Assembly: GCA_016937035.1 (NCBI GenBank)
Contig: JAFGWS010000112.1
Coordinates: forward strand, 1 to 20,789
From: Pontiellaceae bacterium
Lineage (GTDB): Bacteria; Verrucomicrobiota; Kiritimatiellia; Kiritimatiellales; Pontiellaceae
DNA length: 20,789 nucleotides
Reading direction: 5' to 3'
A program made the position numbers and the translations under genes. Positions 1-9,817 of this stretch are shown piece by piece. The number at the start of each line of letters is the position of its first letter. The stretch's first letter is position 1. Below the pieces are notes generated by a model. It had not been told where the DNA came from, searched no databases, and worked only from the letters and a program-made list of their open reading frames with translations.

Positions 1-208
1 CCTTGATGATGCAGTTATGTTTCAATCGAGCAAGCTTCCTTGCCTGCTCATCGCCGTCCCGGACCCTCCGACACTATCAGCGACATCCCTTCTATCGGCA
101 ACTTGAGCAGAGAACTTAAATTGGAACCGCCGATCGGCACCATTTTCCGCTCCGGAAATGTGATTTCCAATGCGTTCTGTGGCATCGGGCCTGCTTGACA
201 CAAAGCAC
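1..208. other. Left-edge region without a supported gene
   Basis: I see no convincing coding region here. Each plus-strand frame is interrupted (for example stops at 104-106 and 161-163 in the frame of the next gene), and the one minus-strand reading has no start signal or recognisable protein. The segment probably holds the promoter of the small gene that follows. A TTGACA at 194-199 has no good -10 partner. A GCCGATCGGC palindrome at 129-138 resembles half of a sigma-28 -10 box but lacks a TAAA at the right distance. A 3' end of an upstream gene cannot be excluded. Confidence 0.4.
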
Positions 209-499
209 ATGAAAACCAGCGAACACCAGTGGAAAAAGAGTACCTTTGTCAGCGCATCACACGTTGTGCACAAACAACGCGGCGTTCACCGACCGAAAAA
301 GCGCCTCTCAACGATTATCCGAGCCAATCAGGTTAAACTAAACCCGGAACCGGTAATTATCGGGGATCAGACAGAAAAAATCCGGCTTACACCCATTTTT
401 GAAAACGGACAAATCAAGGCCTTGCGTGTTACCTGTGCATGCGGGTGTGAAGCTTCGTTCGATATTCAATATGCCGCCGGCGGAGAGAGAGGCATCTGA
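209..499 (+). CDS. Small hypothetical protein with C-terminal CxCxC motif
   Basis: I do not recognise this 96-residue protein. The N-terminal half is basic (RPKKR region), which suggests a cytoplasmic nucleic-acid- or protein-binding segment. The C-terminal half carries a compact cysteine motif, TCACGCEA, that could hold a metal or form disulfides. There is no signal peptide or membrane segment. The best argument that it is real is its 3' end: the TGA overlaps the ATG of the lipoprotein gene by one base (TGATG), with a purine-rich GGAGAGAGAGG just upstream, which is classic translational coupling. The start is uncertain. ATG 209 gives a Met-Lys start, ATG 170 would add 13 residues, and neither has a good ribosome-binding site. 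Its position two genes before a FlgM-like gene hints at a flagellar or regulatory role, but that is speculation. Confidence 0.55.
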   Translation: MKTSEHQWKKSTFVSASHVVHKQRGVHRPKKRLSTIIRANQVKLNPEPVIIGDQTEKIRLTPIFENGQIKALRVTCACGCEASFDIQYAAGGERGI

Positions 500-1194
500 T
501 GAAAATACATCTTATCTCGCTGATACTCCCAGCTTTTTTCATCCTAAGCGGATGTGTTAATACAGATCGGAAGACCCCGCTGATGAAGATTAATACGGAG
601 GTTAATTCGCCGGTCCGGATCCAGATGAACGAACAGCGGTTCAGCGATTACGGTCTGGATCAATTTTTGCTCCTTCCTCCACTGGGCATTGAAGATGAAA
701 CGCTGAGCTATGGTTTTCACTCTGCGTTATCAGCGGCAATGAAACGGCGACTGACTACTCCGCTCAGAATCACGGAACCCGACGGTGCGTACGCTCCGTA
801 TCTTGAAGAAGACAACCTGATCTTCAGCGATGGAACCATCAATGCGGTTGAGGTGGCTATTATCGGAAAGCTTATGGCCTGCGACTATGTTATCTGCCCG
901 TATGTCATTGAATTACGCCCCTACCATCCTCAGCGCATTTCGGTTCGACTGCCCGTTGTCTGCACCGAAACCCAGCGCATGTGTGCAGAAATCGTCGGAG
1001 TCTTTGATGTATCGGACCCGGAGATTTTTGACTATTTTGTAGAATATAACAAGGCGAATGGATTTGAAGGAGATCCCGAGGATCTTCGCTTCAAAATTAA
1101 ATCGCCCGCCGCCTTTCAGGCGTTCACAGCAGACCTTTTCAGCATGGTCACCGCAGAAAAGCTGGAAGCGCGAATAAAGGAGCTGCATCCATAA
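499..1194 (+). CDS. Putative lipoprotein of unknown function
   Basis: This 231-residue protein begins with a lipoprotein signal: Met-Lys, a hydrophobic stretch at residues 4-16 and the lipobox LSGC with the acceptor Cys at residue 19. It should be lipidated and anchored to a membrane facing the periplasm. The mature part is mixed alpha/beta with hydrophobic strands (FLLLPPLG near residue 56; VICPYVIEL near 133) and two extra cysteines around residues 154-161. I recognise no catalytic motif or family. A GGAGAGAGAGG purine tract lies just before the ATG, and the gene overlaps the preceding small CDS by one base, so the two are probably co-translated. The general shape (short lipoprotein with an internal alpha/beta domain) recalls CsgG/LpoB-like envelope lipoproteins, but I see no diagnostic residues. 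Confidence 0.75.
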   Translation: MKIHLISLILPAFFILSGCVNTDRKTPLMKINTEVNSPVRIQMNEQRFSDYGLDQFLLLPPLGIEDETLSYGFHSALSAAMKRRLTTPLRITEPDGAYAPYLEEDNLIFSDGTINAVEVAIIGKLMACDYVICPYVIELRPYHPQRISVRLPVVCTETQRMCAEIVGVFDVSDPEIFDYFVEYNKANGFEGDPEDLRFKIKSPAAFQAFTADLFSMVTAEKLEARIKELHP

Positions 1195-1262
1195 GCGCAC
1201 TGAGAGAAATATTAACCGAAAAGAGCACCAAATGATATCGAAACCAACCCTATCTCCAAACA

Positions 1263-1291
1263 TTGACACCGGACACCGCTTGGAATATTCT
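1263..1291 (+). promoter_or_regulatory. Candidate sigma-70 promoter before the FlgM-like gene
   Basis: A perfect -35 hexamer TTGACA (1263-1268) is followed after 17 bases by TATTCT (1286-1291), which matches four of six consensus -10 positions. It lies 35 bases upstream of the ATG at 1327 and downstream of the lipoprotein stop, so the small gene could be transcribed independently. This is a match by eye only; no sigma-28 (flagellar) promoter is visible here. Confidence 0.45.
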
Positions 1292-1326
1292 TTCTTCGTT
1301 TCATTGTTCGATCATGAGGAAAAGAA

Positions 1327-1605
1327 ATGAATACCGGACCAACCAGATTAACGCCCTCTATTGATACTCACATCAATATCACTCCGACCCGCCGCAATGC
1401 TTCGGCAGCCAAAACCGAGGAACCGGGTGCATACGCCCATGCCTCAGAAAAAGCATTAATGCTTTCGCGTAATTTATCAGTCCTTCACGATCAGTTGGCT
1501 CCCCGGGCGGACGTCGTCGCAAAGTTCAGAGGCTTTGCCGAAGATTCCTCGTTCACTCTTGATAATAAGACGATTGATCAGCTGATTGATAAGATGAAAA
1601 AATAG
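1327..1605 (+). CDS. FlgM-like small protein (possible anti-sigma-28 factor)
   Basis: This 92-residue soluble protein has the layout of FlgM. The N-terminus is polar, Thr/Pro/Asn-rich and probably disordered (residues 1-38). A helix with a Ser-x-Lys-Ala-Leu-x-Leu-Ser pattern follows (40-50), and the C-terminal segment (58-90) reads APRADVV-x-FRGFAE-x5-LDNKTIDQLIDKM. The last part resembles the FlgM pattern in which an Arg/Val/Ala helix precedes 'G-x-Y-x-V-D-x-x-x-I-A-x-x-(L/M)'. In known bacteria FlgM binds FliA (sigma-28) and is exported when the flagellar hook is complete. The start has a good ribosome-binding site, GAGGA (1316-1320), six bases before the ATG. No flagellar structural gene is in the window, so the call rests on the sequence pattern alone. 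It could instead be another small helical regulator. Confidence 0.45.
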   Translation: MNTGPTRLTPSIDTHINITPTRRNASAAKTEEPGAYAHASEKALMLSRNLSVLHDQLAPRADVVAKFRGFAEDSSFTLDNKTIDQLIDKMKK

Positions 1606-1658
1606 ATAATTCTGCGCACACTCCGTGCCGAATCGATTTGCCTCAGCTCCCACTTTCC

Positions 1659-1692
1659 AATGCCCGGTTTCTATGATTAATTAGCCGGCATT
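1659..1692 (+). promoter_or_regulatory. Hairpin abutting the DAHP synthase start codon
   Basis: AATGCCCGG (1659-1667) can pair with CCGGCATT (1685-1692) with one bulged C, leaving a 17-base A/T-rich loop. The 3' arm ends directly before the ATG at 1693, in the place normally occupied by the SD sequence, and no SD is visible. In-frame upstream reading is blocked by a TAA at 1678-1680, so the start cannot lie further upstream. The structure could control translation initiation, or terminate transcription poorly. No poly-T follows, which argues against a terminator. Confidence 0.4.
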
Positions 1693-2721
1693 ATGACACA
1701 TGAAATCCATTTAACCGAAGACCTGCGCATTACCGGCCTTAAAAAGCTGATCTACCCGGCCCACCTCAAGGAATCGCTTCCGCTGAATGCGGCAGAGACG
1801 GAGAAGATATTGGCCAACCGAAAAACCGTGCGTGACATTCTTCATCTGGAAGACCCCCGCCTGCTGGTGGTGATCGGCCCCTGTTCGATTCACGACCCGA
1901 AGGCAGCGCTCGACTATGCCCGCCGACTCGCCTCACTGGCGGACGAAGTAAAAGACCGTTATTTCATTGTCATGCGCGTCTACTTTGAAAAACCGCGCAC
2001 CACCATCGGATGGAAGGGATTTATCAACGATCCGCATCTTGACGATTCCTGCGACATGGAATACGGCCTGCATAGCGCCCGCAAACTGATGCTGGACATT
2101 ATTGAGCTGGGCCTGCCGATCGCGACGGAGTTTCTTGATCCAATAGTGCCGCAATACACCGCTGACCTGATCACTTGGTCTGCCATCGGCGCGCGCACCA
2201 CGGAATCGCAGACACACCGCGAAATGGCCAGCGGCCTCTCGATGCCGGTCGGGTTTAAGAATGCAACCGATGGAAATATTCAGGTCGCCATCAATGCCAT
2301 TGAATCGGCCGGCATTCCGCATAGCTTTCTCGGCATCGATCAGGACGGACACACCGCTGTGGTCACAACAAGTGGAAATCCGAACACCCATCTGGTTCTG
2401 CGCGGCAGCGACAAACAGCCGAACTTTGAAACGCCGGAAGTCACTTATGCCGCCTGCAAACTCGAAGCCGCCGGGCTCCGACCCTCGCTGATGGTCGACT
2501 GCTCGCACGCCAATGCAAACAAGGTGGCCCGCAACCAGATCAAGGTATGGAAAGAGATTCTACAACAGCGCGCCAAACGAAACTGCCCGATCACCGGAGC
2601 CATGGTGGAAAGCTTCCTCAAAGAAGGCAATCAGAAGATTTCCGCCGAATTGGAATACGGCCTATCCATCACGGACGCCTGTATCGACTGGGACACGACG
2701 GAAGAGCTGCTGCGCACATAG
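1693..2721 (+). CDS. aroF: 3-deoxy-7-phosphoheptulonate synthase (DAHP synthase, class I)
   Basis: This enzyme condenses phosphoenolpyruvate and erythrose 4-phosphate to DAHP, the first step of the shikimate pathway, in the cytoplasm. The 342 residues match the AroF/AroG/AroH type (I-alpha) in length and motifs. They include GPCSIHD with metal-ligand Cys64, the substrate loop RVYFEKPRTT (95-104), GARTTESQ (167-173), VGFKN (186-190), VDCSHAN with His272, MVESFLKEGNQ with Glu306, and SITDAC with Asp328. Cys64, His272, Glu306 and Asp328 correspond to the four metal ligands of E. coli AroG. Which aromatic amino acid inhibits it cannot be read reliably, so the isozyme letter is nominal. The gene stands alone: the neighbours are a FlgM-like gene upstream and esterases downstream, with a possible weak terminator between. 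No SD sequence precedes the ATG, and a hairpin abuts it. Confidence 0.95.
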   Translation: MTHEIHLTEDLRITGLKKLIYPAHLKESLPLNAAETEKILANRKTVRDILHLEDPRLLVVIGPCSIHDPKAALDYARRLASLADEVKDRYFIVMRVYFEKPRTTIGWKGFINDPHLDDSCDMEYGLHSARKLMLDIIELGLPIATEFLDPIVPQYTADLITWSAIGARTTESQTHREMASGLSMPVGFKNATDGNIQVAINAIESAGIPHSFLGIDQDGHTAVVTTSGNPNTHLVLRGSDKQPNFETPEVTYAACKLEAAGLRPSLMVDCSHANANKVARNQIKVWKEILQQRAKRNCPITGAMVESFLKEGNQKISAELEYGLSITDACIDWDTTEELLRT

Positions 2722-2740
2722 TCATCATTTTCAAAACTGC

Positions 2741-2775
2741 AACCTCTTCCTCTAGATCAAATAGGTTCTTTTTTT
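2741..2775 (+). terminator. Possible weak terminator after DAHP synthase
   Basis: AACCT (2741-2745) pairs with AGGTT (2763-2767) around a 17-base loop, followed by C and seven Ts (2769-2775). The stem is short and the loop long, so strength would be low; the T tract and its position after the stop codon support the call. Confidence 0.35.
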
Positions 2776-2785
2776 GCACTTAAAT
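2773..2785 (+). promoter_or_regulatory. Conserved upstream element, copy 1
   Basis: TTTGCACTTAAAT is found 65 bases before the ATG of esterase 1 and recurs exactly at 4392-4404, 64 bases before the ATG of esterase 2. The shared distance suggests an inherited promoter or operator element. Just downstream, AACGCA-ATA-TGCGTT (2786-2800) is a perfect inverted repeat with 6-base arms that is not conserved in copy 2. Confidence 0.4.
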
Positions 2786-2837
2786 AACGCAATATGCGTT
2801 TTATTCCTGCTTAAGCACTACAATAAGGAGGAACTAA

Positions 2838-4298
<1,461 letters not shown>

Positions 4299-4322
4299 AT
4301 CATAAATATTAAGCAGTAAAGC

Positions 4323-4358
4323 AACCTCCGCCACCCTCCGGTGTGCGGAGGTTTTTTT
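4323..4358 (+). terminator. Rho-independent terminator of esterase 1
   Basis: AACCTCCGC (4323-4331) pairs perfectly with GCGGAGGTT (4345-4353) around a 13-base loop, followed by a run of seven Ts (4352-4358). It lies 25 bases after the esterase 1 stop codon, so esterases 1 and 2 are separate transcription units. Confidence 0.85.
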
Positions 4359-4391
4359 CTATGCCGACTGCGGGAAGCACAACTCCATATC

Positions 4392-4403
4392 TTTGCACTT
4401 AAA

Positions 4404-4404
<1 letters not shown>
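4392..4404 (+). promoter_or_regulatory. Conserved upstream element, copy 2
   Basis: TTTGCACTTAAAT, an exact copy of the sequence at 2773-2785 and at nearly the same distance (64 bases) from its start codon. Here its final T is the first base of a consensus -35 box. Confidence 0.4.
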
Positions 4405-5586
<1,182 letters not shown>

Positions 5587-5588
5587 GT

Positions 5589-5631
5589 AAAAAAAGGCGG
5601 TTTTGACTTTGTTTAGAACCACCTTTTTTTT
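5589..5631 (+). terminator. Rho-independent terminator of esterase 2
   Basis: A7-GGCGGTT (5589-5602) can pair with AACC-ACC-T8 (5617-5631) with one C/A mismatch, and the 3' side is an eight-T run. Because A and T tracts flank the stem it could also work in reverse. It ends only 18 bases before the ATG of the next gene. Confidence 0.75.
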
Positions 5632-5649
5632 GCGACTAAAACCGTGTTT

Positions 5650-7806
5650 ATGAGTGAGCGGAATCAGAAACGGATAACAGATGACGACGCGCTGGCGATG
5701 CTGCGGGAGATGCCGACCGCGGAGCTGATGGTGCGTGCAGATTCCATACGGCGGGCACGTCATGGAAACCGCGCTTATTATGTGCACAGCCACAATCTGA
5801 ACCCGACAAACCGGTGCGCAGTAAAGTGCAAGCTCTGCTCATTCTGGCGACCGGAAAATGCACCGGATGCGTATATCACCACGCTGGATGAAGCGCGTAA
5901 AAACCTAGAGCGCGCGAAGGACTGGAATCTGACGGATCTGCATATCGTGGGAGGAATGATTCCGGAGCTCGACTTGAACTATTATGAAGAGCTGTTTTCG
6001 CTGGCGCGCGAGACACTCCCGGGCGTGCTGCTGCAAGGCATGACGGCGGTGGAGATTCACTGGATTGCCGACAACGCGGGTCTCTCTGTGCGCGAAACAT
6101 TGGAACGGCTGAAGGCGAGCGGGCTTGGATCAATCTCAGGCGGCGGCGCAGAAATTTTTCATCCGGATATCCGCAAAAAGATTGCGACAACCAAGATTCC
6201 GGCGGAGCAGTGGCTGGATGTACACCGGACTGCACATGAGCTGGGACTGCCGACAAATGCGACGATGCTGTTCGGCCACATTGAACAGGACGAGCACATT
6301 GTGGATCACCTTTCCAGACTGCGTGCGCTGCAGGATGAAACCGGCGGATTCAAAGCAGCCATTCCCCTGCCCTTTCAGGCAAACGGAAAGGCGCTGGGTG
6401 TTAAATATGGCCCAACGGGCGATCGACAAGTGCGCGTGGCGGCGCTGACGCGCATCTATCTGGACAACGTTCCGCACGTTCGCATGCTGGTCAATTATAT
6501 GGACCGCAAGCTGCTCGGCGTCTTGACTCACAGCGGCGTGGACGACATCGGCGGCACCAGCCTGAACGAGCGCATCGCGAAGGCGGCGGGCGCACCGGAG
6601 AGCCAAAAGTTTTTCTCGGCCGATGAGATGGAAGAGTTTCTGCGCAACCACGGCCACGAACCGGTGCTGACCAATTCCGTGTATGATCAATGTAAACGCG
6701 GCATCCTGCCGCGTCATGCCCCTGCGGAAACAACGCAGCAGGATGCTGCGTCTACAATAAAGATTCTTAGCCGCGTTGAATCCGGCGAACGACTGAGTGC
6801 GGATGATGCGATGATCCTGCTCGACGAGGCCCCGTTTCAGGAGTTGGGCCGCGTGGCGGCGCTGCGGCGTAAGGCGGCGGTTCCGGGCGAGCAGGCAACT
6901 TATGTTGTCGACAAAAACCTGAACACCACCAATGTCTGTGTGACCGACTGTAAATTCTGCGCGTTCCATACAAAGCCCGGGAACAAGCGTGCGTATACCC
7001 TCACGCCGGAGAAGGTCGTGGAAAAAGCAAAGCGCGCTGCAGAAAAAGGCGCCACGCAGATCCTGATACAGGGCGGTCTGAATCCCGATCTGAAACTTGA
7101 TTATTATGAAGCGTGTCTTTCCGGCATTCGCGATCAGGTGGATATCTGGATTCATTCGCTCTCTCCGACCGAGATTGAGTTTTTGGCGCAGGAAGAAGGC
7201 ATCTCCATCCGCGAGTGCCTCGTCCGCCTGAAAAATGCGGGATTGCAGTCCCTGCCGGGCGGCGGTGCAGAGATTTTAGTCGACGAGGTGCGCCGGCGCA
7301 TCAGCCCGAAAAAGACGCGCTCGCAGGTCTGGCTGAATGTAATGGAAACCGCGCATGAACTGGGCCTCAAAACGACGGCAACCATGGTTTACGGCTTCGG
7401 CGAAACATCCGCGCAACGTATTGAGCATCTGGTTAAGGTGCGCGAGCTGCAGGACCGAACCGGAGGCTTCACGGCCTTTATTCCCTGGAGCTTTTCGCCG
7501 AACCGCACCGAAATAGAATGTCCGCGCCGACAGACCGGCGTCGATTATCTGCGGATGATTGCGATTGCGCGACTGGTGCTCGACAATGTTCCGCACCTGC
7601 AGGCTGGCTGGGTGACCGAGGGGCCGGATGTCGCACAGCTTGCGCTCAACTTCGGCGCAGACGACTACGGTGGTGTACTGATGACCGAAGAAGTGGTGAG
7701 CGCCACGGGAGTCAATTACGGTGTGAACGAAGCGCAGGTGATCAACCTCATCCGCGAAGCGGGTTATGTGCCCGCTCAGCGAAGCACTCAATACGACATT
7801 CTTTAG
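5650..7806 (+). CDS. MqnE-MqnC fusion: aminofutalosine synthase + dehypoxanthine futalosine cyclase
   Basis: The 718 residues form two complete radical-SAM enzymes. Half 1 (about 1-345) has Cys56-x3-Cys60-x2-Cys63, GGMIPELDLNYYEELF, GGGAEIFHPDIRKKI and HELGLPTNATMLFGHIE, all MqnE-like. Half 2 (about 370-718) has Cys430-x3-Cys434-x2-Cys437, GGLNPDLKLDYYE, GGGAEILVDEVRRRI, ETGGFT-type RTGGFTAFIPWSF and a LNFGADDYGGVLMTEEVVSATG ending (residues 672-693), all MqnC-like. MqnE joins a chorismate-derived enol-pyruvyl benzoate to SAM to give aminofutalosine, and MqnC cyclises dehypoxanthine futalosine, both in the futalosine route to menaquinone. The linker (345-370) is Ala/Gln/Thr-rich. The alternative is an FbiC-type F420 (CofG-CofH) fusion, but CofH normally reads GTAAEIL where both halves here read GGGAEI. 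ATG 5650 is preferred over GTG 5644; neither has an SD sequence. Confidence 0.85.
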   Translation: MSERNQKRITDDDALAMLREMPTAELMVRADSIRRARHGNRAYYVHSHNLNPTNRCAVKCKLCSFWRPENAPDAYITTLDEARKNLERAKDWNLTDLHIVGGMIPELDLNYYEELFSLARETLPGVLLQGMTAVEIHWIADNAGLSVRETLERLKASGLGSISGGGAEIFHPDIRKKIATTKIPAEQWLDVHRTAHELGLPTNATMLFGHIEQDEHIVDHLSRLRALQDETGGFKAAIPLPFQANGKALGVKYGPTGDRQVRVAALTRIYLDNVPHVRMLVNYMDRKLLGVLTHSGVDDIGGTSLNERIAKAAGAPESQKFFSADEMEEFLRNHGHEPVLTNSVYDQCKRGILPRHAPAETTQQDAASTIKILSRVESGERLSADDAMILLDEAPFQELGRVAALRRKAAVPGEQATYVVDKNLNTTNVCVTDCKFCAFHTKPGNKRAYTLTPEKVVEKAKRAAEKGATQILIQGGLNPDLKLDYYEACLSGIRDQVDIWIHSLSPTEIEFLAQEEGISIRECLVRLKNAGLQSLPGGGAEILVDEVRRRISPKKTRSQVWLNVMETAHELGLKTTATMVYGFGETSAQRIEHLVKVRELQDRTGGFTAFIPWSFSPNRTEIECPRRQTGVDYLRMIAIARLVLDNVPHLQAGWVTEGPDVAQLALNFGADDYGGVLMTEEVVSATGVNYGVNEAQVINLIREAGYVPAQRSTQYDIL

Positions 7807-7824
7807 CTTACCACCCGCTGCGCT

Positions 7825-7872
7825 GGAGGACAGAGTCACTGAGGAATAAAAACTCCGTGTCTCTGTATCTCC
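7825..7872. terminator. Long imperfect inverted repeat between convergent genes
   Basis: GGAGGACAGAG-T-CAC-T-GAG (7825-7843) pairs with CTC-C-GTG-T-CTCTGT-AT-CTCC (7853-7872), with isolated mismatches and a short A-rich loop. It sits in the 88-base gap between the convergent mqnE-mqnC and fhs stop codons, so a bidirectional terminator or RNA-stabilising role fits. The CTCCGTGTCTCTGT wording resembles 'CTCTGTGTCTCTGTGG' palindromes that I recall as dispersed intergenic repeats in environmental bacteria; I cannot confirm that here. Confidence 0.5.
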
Positions 7873-7894
7873 GTGGTGATGATAGTCATGGCAT

Positions 7895-9658
7895 TTAAAA
7901 CAGCCCGGTGACTTTGCCGGTTTCGACATCAACATCGATGCGGCGGAAGCCGGGATTTGAGCTGGTTCCAGGCAGCAGCTTAATATCGCCCGCCACAGGA
8001 ACAATAAAGCCGGCACCTTTGTAGATCAGCACATCATGAACCGGCAGTCGCCAACCTTTCGGAGCCCCTTTAAAGTCGGGATCATGGGAGAGGCTGAGGT
8101 GGGTTTTAACCATGCAGATGCCCATCCCAGCGACGTCGGGATCGGCTTGGAACTGGGCAATTTTCTTTTCGGCGGTCGGAGACCAATCCACACCGGCGGC
8201 ACCATAGAGTTCGGTGGCAATGCATTTGACGCGATCTTTAAGCGGCAGGTCCAGATCGTAGAGATAGTCAAAATGGTTCTCCTCTTCGCAGGCGGACACC
8301 ACGGCCTTGGCCAGTTCAACAGCGCCTTCACCGCCCTTGAGCCAGTGCTCGGAAACCGCGCAACGCGCATTGTTTTCTTCCGCAATGCGGCGGATGAGGT
8401 CATGTTCGGCCTGGGTATCGGTGTGGAAGCTGTTGATGCAGACGACCGGGCAGCTGCCGCTTCGGCGCACAATATTGATGTGCGCGATCAGATTGGAGCA
8501 GCCCTTTTCGAGCAGCTCGAGATTTTCTTCCGTGTAGGCCGGATCGAGCGGTTTTCCCGGTTTTACGAGCGGTCCGCCGCCGTGCATTTTCAGCGCACGA
8601 ACGGTGGCCACAATCACGACGGCGTCGGGTTTCAGCCCCGAACAACGGCACTTGAGGTTCCAAAATTTTTCAAAACCGATGTCGGCTCCAAAGCCGCTTT
8701 CGGTGACAAGATAGTCGCCCATACGGACGCCGAGCATATCGGAAATAACGGAGTTCTGGCCAATGGCAATATTCGCGAATGGACCAGCGTGAACCAGTAC
8801 CGGGTTTCCTTCAATAGTCTGCACCAGATTGGGATTGAGCGCCTCGACCATGATCGCGGTCATCGCGCCGTCCACCCCCAGATCGGCGGTAGTCACTTCT
8901 TTTCCGCTGCGGCTGTAAGCCACCACCATTTTACCAATGCGTTCCCGCATATCCTTGAGGCTGTCGGATACCGCAAGAATCGCCATCAGTTCGCTGGAAA
9001 CGCTGATCTGGAATCCGGATTCCATTTCGTATCCGTCCATTTTCCCGCCCTTACCGATGGTAATGTGGCGCAGAGACTGCGCACAGAAATCGATTACCCA
9101 TTTGATCTGCACTTGTTCGGGATCAATATCGAGTCGCGGAATACCGATCTGGGCGAGCCGTTCATCGTCATAATTATTTTCATGCTGCATTCGGGCAGTG
9201 AGCGCGACCATACAAAGATTGTGCGCATTCGTGACCGCGTCGATATCGCCTGTGAGACCGAGCGAAAAAGGAGCGAGTGGAATGCATTGGGCCAACCCAC
9301 CGCCGGCGGCGGAACCCTTAATATTGAAGGTAGGACCTCCACTGGGCTGACGGATCGCCCCGACCGGTTTTTTACCGATGCGACCCAGCCCTTCGACAAG
9401 GCCCATGGTGGTTGTGGTTTTTCCTTCACCCAGCGGCGTGGGCGTGATGGCCGTGACATCAACATATTTTCCGCACGGAAGGTCCTTCACACGCTGCCAG
9501 GTTTTCGGATAGTCGATCTTCGCAATGTTACGTCCACGCGGAGAAAGCTCTCCCGGAACGAGACCGAGCTTTTCTCCAACCTGTTCAATGGGAAGCATCT
9601 CTTTTTCCGCCGCTTCCGCAATCTGCCAATCCGCCATCTTTGTTGGGTCGAGTTCCAT
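7895..9658 (-). CDS. fhs: Formate-tetrahydrofolate ligase
   Basis: This enzyme uses ATP to join formate to tetrahydrofolate, giving 10-formyl-THF for one-carbon metabolism: purine and formyl-Met synthesis, or an acetogenic or formatotrophic methyl branch where one exists. The 587 residues show family motifs: the P-loop [11 protein letters not shown] (74-84), the [20 protein letters not shown] region (103-122), and the C-terminal [20 protein letters not shown]. Usual bacterial Fhs is about 555-560 residues; the extra length appears partly at the N-terminus before the P-loop. The ATG at 9658 is preceded by GAGGA about ten bases upstream. It is transcribed alone on the minus strand; transketolase lies upstream behind its own terminator. 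No folD, fchA or CO-dehydrogenase gene is in the window. Confidence 0.96.
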   Translation of the reverse strand: MELDPTKMADWQIAEAAEKEMLPIEQVGEKLGLVPGELSPRGRNIAKIDYPKTWQRVKDLPCGKYVDVTAITPTPLGEGKTTTTMGLVEGLGRIGKKPVGAIRQPSGGPTFNIKGSAAGGGLAQCIPLAPFSLGLTGDIDAVTNAHNLCMVALTARMQHENNYDDERLAQIGIPRLDIDPEQVQIKWVIDFCAQSLRHITIGKGGKMDGYEMESGFQISVSSELMAILAVSDSLKDMRERIGKMVVAYSRSGKEVTTADLGVDGAMTAIMVEALNPNLVQTIEGNPVLVHAGPFANIAIGQNSVISDMLGVRMGDYLVTESGFGADIGFEKFWNLKCRCSGLKPDAVVIVATVRALKMHGGGPLVKPGKPLDPAYTEENLELLEKGCSNLIAHINIVRRSGSCPVVCINSFHTDTQAEHDLIRRIAEENNARCAVSEHWLKGGEGAVELAKAVVSACEEENHFDYLYDLDLPLKDRVKCIATELYGAAGVDWSPTAEKKIAQFQADPDVAGMGICMVKTHLSLSHDPDFKGAPKGWRLPVHDVLIYKGAGFIVPVAGDIKLLPGTSSNPGFRRIDVDVETGKVTGLF

Positions 9659-9767
9659 GGGTCTATGTCCTCATTTGTACAAGTTAATGACCAAGGAAAA
9701 TGACCGAAACAACAGCAGTTGATCAATGAAAAATCGACCTGATTTTCAAGAATGGATAAATATGCAA

Positions 9768-9792
9768 AACGCCCCGGAGATCCCGGGGCGTT
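9768..9792 (-). terminator. Rho-independent terminator of transketolase
   Basis: A perfect 10-base stem AACGCCCCGG/CCGGGGCGTT (9768-9777 and 9783-9792) with a five-base loop lies 25 bases beyond the transketolase stop codon. Read on the minus strand it ends in TTTT followed by an A/T-rich stretch. It separates tkt from fhs. Confidence 0.8.
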
Positions 9793-9817
9793 CTGCGGAA
9801 TACTCTGTGATCGAAAA

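Noticed and set aside
116..136. TAAA...GCCGATCG resembling a sigma-28 flagellar promoter.
   Set aside because: The spacer is 8 bases where about 15 are needed.
1232..1330. A 32-codon reading frame whose TGA overlaps the ATG of the FlgM-like gene (ATGA).
   Set aside because: No ribosome-binding site, the likely promoter of the next gene lies inside it, and the peptide has no recognisable feature. The overlap may be chance.
5650..7806. Reading the radical-SAM fusion as FbiC (F420 FO synthase).
   Set aside because: Both halves carry GGGAEI and other Mqn-like phrases, while CofH usually has GTAAEIL; no other F420 gene is visible. Not fully excluded without a tree.
8036..9703. A 555-codon plus-strand reading frame opposite fhs.
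   Set aside because: Fhs on the minus strand is certain by its motifs; the opposite frame is His/Asp/Arg-biased, matches no family I know and has no SD.
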